From assembly GCA_910586945.1 (NCBI GenBank), contig CAJULO010000006.1:1-42720 (forward strand): a stretch of DNA of 42,720 bases, in the 5' to 3' direction. Of this stretch, positions 8,747-16,300 are shown piece by piece; the first letter of the stretch is position 1; every line of letters begins with the position of its first letter. The position numbers and the translations under genes are program-made. The notes below the pieces were generated by a model. It saw nothing but the letters and a program-made list of their open reading frames with translations, was not told where the DNA came from and did not search any database. The DNA comes from an uncultured Christensenellaceae bacterium (GTDB lineage Bacteria; Bacillota; Clostridia; Christensenellales; Borkfalkiaceae).

Positions 8747-10774
8747 ATGCAATTTTTTAAAGAATGGGAAGGTTTTGAACCTGGTAACTGGTCAAATGAC
8801 GAAGTTGATGTGCGTGACTTTATCCAAAAAAACTTTACACTTTATGAAGGGGATGATAGTTTTTTAGAAGGGCCAACAAAAGCAACAGAAAAATTATGGG
8901 AACAAATAATGGACCTTACAAAAAAGGAAAGGGAAGCTGGTGGTGTTTTAAAAGCAGATACTATTGTACCTTCAACTTTAATTAGTCATAAGGCAGGATA
9001 TCTCAATAAAGAACTTGAAACGATTGTGGGAATTCAAACAGATGAACCATTCAAGCGTTCATTGCAACCATTTGGTGGAATTAAAATGGCAGAAAGTGCC
9101 TTAAAGATGTACGGCTATGAGATTGACCCTAAAACGAAGGAAATATTTACAAAATATCGTAAAACACATAATGATGGTGTATATGATGCCTATACTCCAG
9201 AAATGTTATTAGCGAGAAAATCTCATATTTTAACAGGTTTGCCAGATACATATGGTCGTGGTAGAATTATTGGGGATTATAGACGTGTTGCGCTATATGG
9301 TGTAGATTATTTAATTCAGCAAAAGGAATTTGATAAGAGTCTATTGGCGGGAGCAATGGACCCTGAAAAAATTAGAGATAGAGAAGAGTTATCAGAACAA
9401 ATTAGAGCTCTGAAAAATTTAAAAGTTATGGCGGCAGAATATGGATTTGATATCTCGCGTCCAGCTGGCACAGCAAAAGAGGCAATTCAATGGTTGTACT
9501 TTGCATATCTAGGAGCAATTAAAGAGCAAAATGGTGCAGCAATGTCTATAGGTAGAACTTCAACCTTCTTAGACATCTATATTGAAAGAGACATGCAAAA
9601 AGGTATTTTGACTGAAAAACAAGCACAAGAATATATTGACCATTTTATTATGAAGCTTAGAATTGTGAAGTTCATGCGTGTTAAGGAATACAATGAATTG
9701 TTCTCAGGAGATCCTACTTGGGTAACTGAGTCTATTGGTGGTGTAGGTATTGATGGTCGTCCATTGGTTACAAAAACCTCATTTAGAGTGTTACATACAC
9801 TTATCAACTTAGGTCCAGCGCCAGAACCAAATCTAACAGTGCTTTGGTCAAAACAACTCCCTAAGAGCTTTAAACGATTCTGTGCAAAAATATCTATTGA
9901 AACTTCAGCAATTCAATATGAAAGCGATGATTTAATGCGTCCAGATATGGGGGATGACTACACGATTGCTTGTTGTGTAAGTAGTATGCGTGTGGGTAAA
10001 GATATGCAATTCTTTGGAGCTAGGGCAAATCTTGCAAAATGTTTGCTTTATGCAATCAATGGTGGTAAAGATGAAATTCATTTAGATAAAGCTACTGGTA
10101 AACCATTACAAGTATCCCCTCAATTTGAAGGAATTCAAGGAGAGGATGCGCTTAAGTATGAAGAAGTAATTGCAAAATATGAGCAAATGATGGAATGGCT
10201 TGCTGAACTTTATGTAAATACATTAAATGTAATTCATTATATGCATGATAAATATAGCTATGAAGCACTTGAGATGGCGCTACATGATACGGAAGTACGC
10301 AGATTTTTTGCGACAGGTATAGCAGGACTATCTTGTGCAACGGATTCATTGTCTGCAATTAAGTATGCTAAAGTGTATCCAATTCGGAATGAACATGGCA
10401 TTGTCGTTGACTTTAAAACAGTAGGTGACTATCCAAAATACGGAAATAATGATGATAGAGTAGATGATATTGCAGTATGGCTTGTAAAGACCTTTATGAA
10501 TAAGATTAGAAAACATAAACCATATCGTAATAGTATTGCAAGTATGTCTGTGCTAACAATAACATCAAATGTAGTGTATGGTAAAAATACAGGAAACACG
10601 CCTGATGGTAGAAGAATGGGAGAACCTTTAGCTCCTGGAGCAAATCCAATGCATGGACGGGACTCACATGGTGCGGTTGCTTCATTAGAATCAGTTGCCA
10701 AATTACCTTTTGCATATGCTAAAGATGGTATTTCAAATACCTTTTCAGTAACCAAAGGGTCATTAGGAAAATAA
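8747..10774 (+). CDS. pflB: Pyruvate formate-lyase catalytic core lacking the glycyl-radical domain
   Basis: A 675-residue core of formate C-acetyltransferase (pyruvate + CoA to acetyl-CoA + formate). The N-terminal WEGFEPGNW, the DIYIERDMQKGILTE region and the catalytic cysteine pair C409-C410 (DYTIACCVSSM) are intact, and the C-terminal half (NTPDGRRMGEPLAPGANPMHGRD, then AKDGISNTFSV) matches the enzyme throughout. It stops after KGSLGK, exactly where the single-chain enzyme continues into its glycyl-radical domain. That domain is the next gene, 29 bases away with its own RBS. Core plus domain total 757 residues, against 760 for E. coli PflB, so nothing is missing. RBS AAGGAG is seven bases before the ATG. 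I infer one enzyme made from two polypeptides. Confidence 0.95.
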   Translation: MQFFKEWEGFEPGNWSNDEVDVRDFIQKNFTLYEGDDSFLEGPTKATEKLWEQIMDLTKKEREAGGVLKADTIVPSTLISHKAGYLNKELETIVGIQTDEPFKRSLQPFGGIKMAESALKMYGYEIDPKTKEIFTKYRKTHNDGVYDAYTPEMLLARKSHILTGLPDTYGRGRIIGDYRRVALYGVDYLIQQKEFDKSLLAGAMDPEKIRDREELSEQIRALKNLKVMAAEYGFDISRPAGTAKEAIQWLYFAYLGAIKEQNGAAMSIGRTSTFLDIYIERDMQKGILTEKQAQEYIDHFIMKLRIVKFMRVKEYNELFSGDPTWVTESIGGVGIDGRPLVTKTSFRVLHTLINLGPAPEPNLTVLWSKQLPKSFKRFCAKISIETSAIQYESDDLMRPDMGDDYTIACCVSSMRVGKDMQFFGARANLAKCLLYAINGGKDEIHLDKATGKPLQVSPQFEGIQGEDALKYEEVIAKYEQMMEWLAELYVNTLNVIHYMHDKYSYEALEMALHDTEVRRFFATGIAGLSCATDSLSAIKYAKVYPIRNEHGIVVDFKTVGDYPKYGNNDDRVDDIAVWLVKTFMNKIRKHKPYRNSIASMSVLTITSNVVYGKNTGNTPDGRRMGEPLAPGANPMHGRDSHGAVASLESVAKLPFAYAKDGISNTFSVTKGSLGK

Positions 10775-10803
10775 ATAATTCAATATAAGGAGAATATAAA
10801 ATT

Positions 10804-11052
10804 ATGAAAAACACAACAAATCAAAATCAAATTGATAACTTAGTAAACTTATTAGATGGATATATTAGTGAAAATGGACATCATTTAAATGTAAATGTAT
10901 TTGATAGAGCTACTTTATTAGATGCACAAGCTCATCCAGAAAAATATCCACAACTTACAGTACGTGTATCTGGTTATGCTGTAAACTTCAACAAGTTGAC
11001 AAAAGAACAACAAGATGATGTTATTTCTAGAACAATTCATGAAAGTATGTAA
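10804..11052 (+). CDS. Stand-alone glycyl-radical domain of pyruvate formate-lyase
   Basis: An 82-residue protein equivalent to the C-terminal end of PFL. NLLDGYISENGHHLNVNVF, LDAQAHPEKYP and the radical-bearing RVSGYAVNF (Gly57) are all present, ending in QDDVISRTIHE as in full-length enzymes. It has its own AAGGAG site 9 bases before the ATG, so it is a designed second gene and not a read-through fragment. The related E. coli GrcA/YfiD spare part (127 residues) restores PFL whose own radical domain was cut by oxygen; there the main enzyme still has its own domain. Here the adjacent pflB has none, so this small protein must supply the radical. A repair or exchange advantage under oxygen is inferred. 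A hairpin at 11112 closes the operon. Confidence 0.93.
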   Translation: MKNTTNQNQIDNLVNLLDGYISENGHHLNVNVFDRATLLDAQAHPEKYPQLTVRVSGYAVNFNKLTKEQQDDVISRTIHESM

Positions 11053-11111
11053 TCAAAGTAATATACTATAATTGATTCAAGAGATAAAAATTTATAATTG
11101 CATATTATGCG

Positions 11112-11138
11112 ATAAGGCATATAATATATATGCCTTAT
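11112..11138 (+). terminator. Hairpin ending the pfl operon
   Basis: A stem of up to 12 bp, ATAAGGCATATA / TATATGCCTTAT, with a 3-base loop and a short T run (TTT), 59 bases after the stop codon. The weak T tract leaves some doubt. Confidence 0.55.
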
Positions 11139-11463
11139 TTGCATATAAAAATAAAGGGATATGTATGCAGTAGGACAAGCATTGGCAACGCAAAAGTTTC
11201 ATCATGATAATTTTGCTCTATGTGTATAAAGGTAGAGAAACAAATATACTGTTGAGAAGAAACAAGATAACCAATACAAGCATAATACAAACATAGAAAA
11301 ATATTTGTAAGAATATTTTAAAAAATGGTTATAATGTTCTTTAAATATAGTAGATACTGTATATCAAAAATAAATATTGAATATTCTGCTTGTATACTCT
11401 TTCAAGAAAGAGTTTGAAGTGGTAAAAGTATTTTTATAAATGAAAAGGTATTAGGAGTAAAAA
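11139..11463. other. Intergenic stretch upstream of a small membrane protein gene
   Basis: No gene recognised. It holds a weak promoter candidate (TTGTAA at 11305, TATAAT at 11330, 19-base spacer) and the inverted repeat at 11396-11413. The frame after 11159 is open for only a few codons. Confidence 0.5.
11396..11413. promoter_or_regulatory. Inverted repeat ACTCTTTC-AA-GAAAGAGT, possible operator
   Basis: Perfect 8-bp arms around AA, 50 bases upstream of the start at 11464. The loop is too short for a good hairpin, so a dimeric DNA-binding protein is a better guess than an RNA structure. No regulator gene is adjacent. Confidence 0.4.
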
Positions 11464-11688
11464 ATGGGTGTAGGATTTTTATGCTTATATATAGGTATTG
11501 CAATTTTAGCAATAGTGGGGGCAATTATATTGTGGTTTATAACCAAAAATATTTGGGCATGTGTAGTCATTGTAGGTCTTTTTGGATTTTTAACACTAAT
11601 TATAGTTCTCAGTACTATTTTTGCAAATAAATCAGATAATACAGTTGAATCAATTGTTGTATCTGCTATTCTTAATTATTCTGTCTAA
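11464..11688 (+). CDS. Small two-TM membrane protein, function unknown
   Basis: A 74-residue hydrophobic protein. Two membrane helices are clear: roughly residues 4-26 (FLCLYIGIAILAIVGAIILW) and 32-53 (ACVVIVGLFGFLTLIIVLST), with a short loop containing KN between them. The C-terminal 20 residues are polar and then weakly hydrophobic. TTAGGAGT ahead of the ATG at 7-8 base spacing supports real translation. A strong hairpin follows at once, so the gene is monocistronic. I do not recognise a family. Confidence 0.65.
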   Translation: MGVGFLCLYIGIAILAIVGAIILWFITKNIWACVVIVGLFGFLTLIIVLSTIFANKSDNTVESIVVSAILNYSV

Positions 11689-11694
11689 TATTTT

Positions 11695-11741
11695 AAGGCA
11701 AATCGGCATTTACTTTTTTAAAGTAAATGCCGATTTGCCTT
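11695..11741. terminator. Strong bidirectional terminator
   Basis: A 21-22 bp stem built from AAGGCAAATCGGCATTTACTT and its complement, flanked by TTTT on one side and TTTT on the other. It serves the small membrane protein (+) and the CCA-adding enzyme (-), whose stop lies 20 bases away. Confidence 0.92.
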
Positions 11742-11760
11742 TTATAAATTTGTACTATAA

Positions 11761-13107
11761 TTATAAACTTTTTGCAAAAATTTTTGCTTGTTGTAAAAGT
11801 TGTTCTGTGGTATTGCGTCTACCATTTGAAGTGCAAAAAGTAAGCAATTTATTTAAAAGTATACCAATATCTTTTCTATCCTTTACAAATGGTTTTAATA
11901 AATTGCCGTCGATTTGCAATTCTTTTAAAGAAAAGGGAACACCTTCCATTTGCATTTCTTGCAAAATGCTTTGCCATTTTAAGACAGTAGGGCAAATGGA
12001 TAAATCATCTTTTCCAGCAGAAAAATCAGCTTGTCGTAGATAAAATAGTTTTTGCAATAGTAGATAATGTTCTACAAAAAATTTACGAAGTATTTCAATT
12101 GATAAATTACCTTCTAAGTCAAACATATGCATCGCTGTCAATTGTCTACACTCTTCCACTATAGTGTTTGGTGCTTTTAGCCTTGTAAGAATTTCTACAA
12201 CTAATTTTTCTCCTACTTGGTCATGTCCATGAAATTTGCCTGTTTCTAACTTTTGTTTGGGTTTGCCAACATCATGCAATAAGCCTGCAAGACGAACTGA
12301 TGGATGAGCATATTTACAAGTCCGTAAAGAATGCTCCAACACGTCATGTGTATGAAAATTTTTGTTTTGCATCATCTCTTTTCCCTGTGCAAGTTCTGGT
12401 AAAATGTATTGAAAGATGTCTATCCCTTCCAATATTTTTAATCCAATATAATGAGCTTCGGGAATGTTGTTCTTGCAATCTGCATGTAAAATTGCTTGTA
12501 GTTCTGTAAATATGCGTTCTGGAGCAATATTTTGTATCCTTGCTGCATTAAATTTTGCAGCAAAGATTGTAGATAAGTCTGCTTCAAAACCTAAAATGGC
12601 AGCAAACCGTGCTAAACGCATTAAACGCAAACCATCTTCTTCAAATACAGATTCTGCATCTCTTGTTGTAGTCAATACTTTATTTTTTATATCCACTTGT
12701 CCGTCTAATGGGTCACAGAGCTCCATTTGTGAAATATCATAATAGATAGCATTACATTTGAAGTCTCTACGCAATGCATCTTGTTCAATATCATTTATAA
12801 AAGTTACAGTAGCGGGCTTATGTTCACCATGTCTGTAACTATCTTTTCGAAAGGTAGTATATTCATAGGTAAATTCTCCATCTGTAAATTGTACAGTCCC
12901 TGTATGCTTATATAAAGCTTTTATTTGCATATTACAGTCAGTAGCAATACGGCAAAATTCATCCGCTAGAATAGAACTAGCTAAGTCAAAATCATAACTT
13001 TGTTTGAATCCTAAAAGACTATCTCGTACAGTACCACCTACAAGATATAATTTATTGTTCAGTTTACTTGCTAAATATTGTAAACTTTCTGGAATGTAAA
13101 TTTGCAT
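11761..13107 (-). CDS. cca: CCA tRNA nucleotidyltransferase with HD domain
   Basis: A 448-residue member of the class II nucleotidyltransferase family that builds or repairs the 3' CCA of tRNAs. YLVGGTVRDSLLG (GG at 24-25, RD at 28-29) and the DFDLAS motif (D39, D41) form the catalytic site; RRDFKCNAIYYD and DGLRLMRLARFAA (the EDxxR-type motif reads EEDGLR) give the neck region. NFHTHDVLEHSLRT and GLLHDVGKP mark a C-terminal HD phosphohydrolase domain. It follows yggS on the same strand by 129 bases. All tRNAs in this window already encode CCA, so the role here would be repair. The length and HD domain match bacterial enzymes; a poly(A) polymerase is less likely. Confidence 0.92.
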   Translation of the reverse strand: MQIYIPESLQYLASKLNNKLYLVGGTVRDSLLGFKQSYDFDLASSILADEFCRIATDCNMQIKALYKHTGTVQFTDGEFTYEYTTFRKDSYRHGEHKPATVTFINDIEQDALRRDFKCNAIYYDISQMELCDPLDGQVDIKNKVLTTTRDAESVFEEDGLRLMRLARFAAILGFEADLSTIFAAKFNAARIQNIAPERIFTELQAILHADCKNNIPEAHYIGLKILEGIDIFQYILPELAQGKEMMQNKNFHTHDVLEHSLRTCKYAHPSVRLAGLLHDVGKPKQKLETGKFHGHDQVGEKLVVEILTRLKAPNTIVEECRQLTAMHMFDLEGNLSIEILRKFFVEHYLLLQKLFYLRQADFSAGKDDLSICPTVLKWQSILQEMQMEGVPFSLKELQIDGNLLKPFVKDRKDIGILLNKLLTFCTSNGRRNTTEQLLQQAKIFAKSL

Positions 13108-13236
13108 GTCTAGCTCCTTTTGCTTACTCTACTTAAAATAAAATTTGTAACTCCTATTGCAAAAAATCTAATGCTTTTAAATTACATCAAGCTCCATTTT
13201 TATTGAAAGTCTATGACATAGGTAGAGGTAAAATTT

Positions 13237-13947
13237 TTAAGTATCTCTTTTACCAAAAATAGCAGTACCTAAACGAAGCATATTGCTTCCTGCTTCAAGG
13301 CAGATGGTATAGTCGTTAGACATCCCCATAGATAAATGACAAAAGGCAGAATCATTATTTTGTAACTTTAATTTATCTAAAAGTTTTCGCATCTGTCTTG
13401 CATACTGCATCAGTGTATTTGGCGGAGCATCTTTGGGTAAAATTGCCATCAATCCACAGAGTCGAATATGTTTAAATTGCTTTAATTGTATATAATTTTT
13501 CTCTACTTCTTGTAGAGAAAAACCACTTTTTGTTTGTTCATTGGCAATATTCACTTGTATGAGAGAAGGACAATACCAGTTGTGCTTTTGTCCTTGTCTT
13601 TCAATTTCTTCCGCAAGAGTAATACTATCCAACGAATGTAATAAATCAATTTTATGCACTAAATATTTGACTTTATTGCGTTGCAATTTACCAATAAAAT
13701 GCCATTGGATAGTCTGTTTATTCTCTTGTGTCTGCTGAGAAGAAGGAGTTGTATGATAAAATTGAGCATATTTTTGTAGAAATTCTTGTACAGTATTTTC
13801 AGCAATTGCAGTAATACCGACAGCTATTGCTTGTTGCATTGCTACAATCGACTGTTTTTTTGTAACGGCCAATAGAGTGATTGGTTCATTATAGCAATTT
13901 TTCTGTGGCACAGTTTGCAAAATGGTATTTATGTTTTTTGTAATCAT
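13237..13947 (-). CDS. YggS-family pyridoxal-phosphate homeostasis protein
   Basis: A 236-residue PLP-binding TIM-barrel protein. LLAVTKKQS contains the Schiff-base lysine; IAENTVQEFLQKY, WHFIGKLQRNKVKYLV and LLHSLDS are the successive family motifs; HLSMGMSNDYTICLEAGSNMLRLGTAIFG is the C-terminal signature. The family (YggS, YlmE, PLPBP) has no catalytic activity but keeps free PLP and amino-acid pools balanced. It is the first gene of a minus-strand unit with cca and has its own promoter at 13954-13981. In many Bacillota this gene sits next to cell-division genes; here it does not. Confidence 0.92.
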   Translation of the reverse strand: MITKNINTILQTVPQKNCYNEPITLLAVTKKQSIVAMQQAIAVGITAIAENTVQEFLQKYAQFYHTTPSSQQTQENKQTIQWHFIGKLQRNKVKYLVHKIDLLHSLDSITLAEEIERQGQKHNWYCPSLIQVNIANEQTKSGFSLQEVEKNYIQLKQFKHIRLCGLMAILPKDAPPNTLMQYARQMRKLLDKLKLQNNDSAFCHLSMGMSNDYTICLEAGSNMLRLGTAIFGKRDT

Positions 13948-13953
13948 ATAAAT

Positions 13954-13981
13954 ATTATATAAAAGTTTTTATAATTTGCAA
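13954..13981 (-). promoter_or_regulatory. Promoter of yggS-cca
   Basis: On the minus strand TTGCAA (13981-13976), 16-base spacer, TATAAT (13959-13954), ending 6 bases before the start codon. The transcript would again be nearly leaderless. It diverges from the tRNA promoter at 14010. Confidence 0.55.
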
Positions 13982-14009
13982 ATATTTTTAAAAAAATATA
14001 ATAAAAGAG

Positions 14010-14038
14010 TTGACAAAATATAAAATATATTGTAGACT
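14010..14038 (+). promoter_or_regulatory. Promoter of the tRNA-fMet/Met/Glu operon
   Basis: Perfect TTGACA (14010-14015), 17-base spacer, TAGACT (14033-14038) preceded by TG. Strong stable-RNA promoter, 28 bases before the first tRNA. Confidence 0.85.
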
Positions 14039-14066
14039 AATAAACGTTAAGTGCGGAATTGAATAT

Positions 14067-14143
<77 letters not shown>

Positions 14144-14152
14144 AAGTTGAAT

Positions 14153-14229
14153 GGCGGCGTAGCTTAGTTGGTTATAGCGATCGGTTCATACCCGGTAGGT
14201 CGTAGGTTCGAATCCCACCGCCGCTACCA
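14153..14229 (+). tRNA. tRNA-Met (CAT), elongator
   Basis: 77 bases with encoded CCA. Acceptor GGCGGCG pairs with CGCCGCT; the anticodon loop TTCATAC gives CAT. The acceptor pairs fully and the anticodon stem (ATCGG/CCGGT) lacks the three-GC signature, so it is not the initiator. A lysidine-modified Ile tRNA also reads CAT, but the body resembles elongator Met. Confidence 0.9.
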
Positions 14230-14247
14230 CAATTTATTATTGATTAT

Positions 14248-14322
14248 GGCCCCTTGGTCAAGCGGTCAAGACACCACCCTTTCACGGTGGTAACACGAGT
14301 TCGATTCTCGTAGGGGTCACCA
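14248..14322 (+). tRNA. tRNA-Glu (TTC)
   Basis: 75 bases with encoded CCA. Acceptor GGCCCCT pairs with AGGGGTC; the anticodon stem is CCACC/GGTGG and the loop CTTTCAC gives anticodon TTC at 14281-14283. Confidence 0.96.
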
Positions 14323-14326
14323 AATT

Positions 14327-14361
14327 GCTTTTTTTCTGTTTAGATATTACAGAAGAAAAGC
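14327..14361 (+). terminator. Terminator of the tRNA operon
   Basis: 13-base arms GCTTTTTTTCTGT / ACAGAAGAAAAGC with one internal mismatch, followed by TTTATTTTA. The gene at 14402 starts 40 bases later, so it may depend partly on read-through; no separate promoter is evident in those 40 bases. Confidence 0.7.
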
Positions 14362-14401
14362 TTTATTTTATATTTTAAGTATTTGATAAAGGGGAATAGA
14401 G

Positions 14402-16063
14402 ATGAAAAAAAATAAAAGACTTTTATTTAAAACAGTATTGCTATTATCTGTATTTGTTCTAGGATTTGCTTTATTCTCTTTTATGCAGAAATTGTTGCCA
14501 TTGCAAAATACAAATATGCAATCTGTAACACAATCTGCAAGAGCAATGGTTACATCAAATAATGGGCAAACAAAATCTAGTACAACAGCTGATGAACAAG
14601 AACAAATCAATGCACATATTCTTGCAAATTGGGGGACACCAGTAGCAGACAAAGTGGTTGCATTACATGGCGTTTATAACGATAACAATATCCCTTTTCA
14701 ATATTTATCTGGTGAATATTGGTATTATTTAACTGGTGATGTATTTTTGAATTTAAAAAAACCTATTCCTTTTAGTAATGCAACGAAAATAAATTTGCTC
14801 TTAAATGGATACGCTATAGATGGTAATGTAAATTTTGTCTTCAATTCTACAGAATCTACATTTAAAATTTATGATACTCTTCCAAATCAAAATTCTGCAT
14901 ATGGTACGAGAAATCCAATTACAAAACATTATTATTACTACAATACCAATACAGGAAATTATGATAATTACTCTACTAGCATTTTAGCTGGCGGTAGAGA
15001 TGAAACAAACTTACCGACTTTTACAAAAGACAGTTATATCACTGTGGAAGGTTCTCGCATTGGTGCCAATAGCTTATCTGCTACATATGCTGCTGCACTT
15101 GGAAGAAATAATACATGTTATATAAAAGTAAGTGGTGATTTACATTTATTTGGCTTAAATATTGTTGGTAAACAAAATACATATTCAGGTAGTACAAAAA
15201 ATGGTTTGATTTATACCGATACAAAACAAACATCTTCTATAGAAATGATTCAGTGTAATATTTTGGGAAATAATTTAGTGAAGAGTGGATATTCTGGTGC
15301 AGTCAACATTTTTTCACAAGGTGCGAATAGAAGTATAGATAGTAAAATTTATGGAAATAAAGTGAATAAAAATAGTGTTGGTGTAGAAGTAGGGCAATGT
15401 AAATATAACGATGTTGTTTTATCTTATTCTGGAGTGCCTGGTATGTTAAAGACACTTTATGCAGGAAATATAGGTGCTTTAACAGGGGGGCATGCAAATG
15501 GAGCTATATATTTTGTATTAGGAGTAGATTTTAGGAATCAATTGATTGAACAAAATATTACCATTAAAAATTTTCATACAATATTGCAAAATTTATCAAA
15601 CTTATCAGGTACAATAGAATTAGTCAATAATATTCAGTTAGAGTACAATGGAAAGAGTCCAAATTTACAATTTACGATTCGAGAAAAAGAAATTTATATA
15701 GATGCTGAAACAGAAAAAAATGTAAATGCAGTAAAGACTAGTACACAAACAAACAATGAATTGACTATAAATGCTGATGCACAAATAAAAGCAATTGATA
15801 TGTCTGGTGGAAAAGTTGTTGTACGTAACCGTGCTACAGTAGAAGCAATAAATTGTTTGCAAGGCAAACTTACAATAGAAGATGGTGCAAATGTCAATTG
15901 GAGTAAAGTATATAGAAAGAATCAAATATCTCAAAGTCTTTTAAATAAGTTAGTTGTAATTATAATTGCTGTTGTAGTATTGATAGCTGTTATCTTTACT
16001 ATTAATTTTATCATTATTGGTAAAAAGAAAAAGCAAAAAAGAATATATAACACAAAAAAATAA
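14402..16063 (+). CDS. Two-TM cell-surface protein, unnamed paralogous family (member 1)
   Basis: A 553-residue protein with a basic N-terminus and a hydrophobic segment (about 8-27), a long extracellular body, a C-terminal membrane helix (about 516-538, LVVIIIAVVVLIAVIFTINF) and a basic tail (GKKKKQKR). It shares ordered blocks with the protein at 31210: DEQEQINAHILANWGTP, EYWYYLTGDV, a Tyr/Asn-rich HYYYYNTNTGNYDNYS, TFTKDSYITVEGSRI, and LSGTIELVNNIQLEYNGKSP with NLQF. Around residues 430-510 there is a short beta-solenoid-like repeat (MSGGKVVVRNRATVEAINC), far shorter than in member 2. It follows the tRNA operon by 79 bases, has a GGGGAA ribosome site, and ends at a strong terminator. I recognise no named family; a surface or adhesion role is a guess. 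Confidence 0.7.
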   Translation: MKKNKRLLFKTVLLLSVFVLGFALFSFMQKLLPLQNTNMQSVTQSARAMVTSNNGQTKSSTTADEQEQINAHILANWGTPVADKVVALHGVYNDNNIPFQYLSGEYWYYLTGDVFLNLKKPIPFSNATKINLLLNGYAIDGNVNFVFNSTESTFKIYDTLPNQNSAYGTRNPITKHYYYYNTNTGNYDNYSTSILAGGRDETNLPTFTKDSYITVEGSRIGANSLSATYAAALGRNNTCYIKVSGDLHLFGLNIVGKQNTYSGSTKNGLIYTDTKQTSSIEMIQCNILGNNLVKSGYSGAVNIFSQGANRSIDSKIYGNKVNKNSVGVEVGQCKYNDVVLSYSGVPGMLKTLYAGNIGALTGGHANGAIYFVLGVDFRNQLIEQNITIKNFHTILQNLSNLSGTIELVNNIQLEYNGKSPNLQFTIREKEIYIDAETEKNVNAVKTSTQTNNELTINADAQIKAIDMSGGKVVVRNRATVEAINCLQGKLTIEDGANVNWSKVYRKNQISQSLLNKLVVIIIAVVVLIAVIFTINFIIIGKKKKQKRIYNTKK

Positions 16064-16086
16064 TAAAAATAGTATAATAAAATGAT

Positions 16087-16122
16087 GAAAAAGGGAAGTA
16101 ATGTACATTACTTCCCTTTTTC
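16087..16122. terminator. Perfect 36-bp palindromic terminator
   Basis: GAAAAAGGGAAGTAATGT joined directly to its own complement; in RNA this folds to a GC-containing hairpin ending in a U tract. It lies 24 bases after the stop at 16063. Confidence 0.88.
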
Positions 16123-16253
16123 ATATAAAAAAATAAAAAATACTAAAACTGGAATGTAGTATGGATAGGAATCTAAAAAATAGAATAGACTATGTGTGAA
16201 TAACATATACTATTTTAGTTATTCTTAGAATATAAAATTCAAAATTATGTAAC

Positions 16254-16279
16254 TTATTATATGTGCATACATATAATAA
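16254..16279. promoter_or_regulatory. Perfect inverted repeat overlapping the -10 of the ferritin-like gene
   Basis: 11-bp arms TTATTATATGT and ACATATAATAA are separated by GCAT. The right arm contains TATAAT (16272-16277), so a bound protein would block RNA polymerase. There is no good -35 (ATGTAA near 16247). The spacing does not fit the 7-1-7 layout of Fur or PerR boxes. It could also form a leader hairpin. Confidence 0.5.
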
Positions 16280-16300
16280 AATAGATAAAGGAGAAAAAAT

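Noticed and set aside
10760..10810. pflB truncation by a sequencing frameshift
   Set aside because: The break falls at a domain boundary, and a new RBS and ATG follow with no coding sequence lost, so a real split is the simpler reading.
11621..12043. 140-codon plus-strand open frame
   Set aside because: It overlaps the small membrane protein, the terminator hairpin and the 3' end of cca; no domain, no RBS.
14153..14229. Second CAT tRNA as lysidine-type tRNA-Ile
   Set aside because: Acceptor and D-arm sequence resemble elongator tRNA-Met more than tRNA-Ile2; TilS determinants would need a model to judge.
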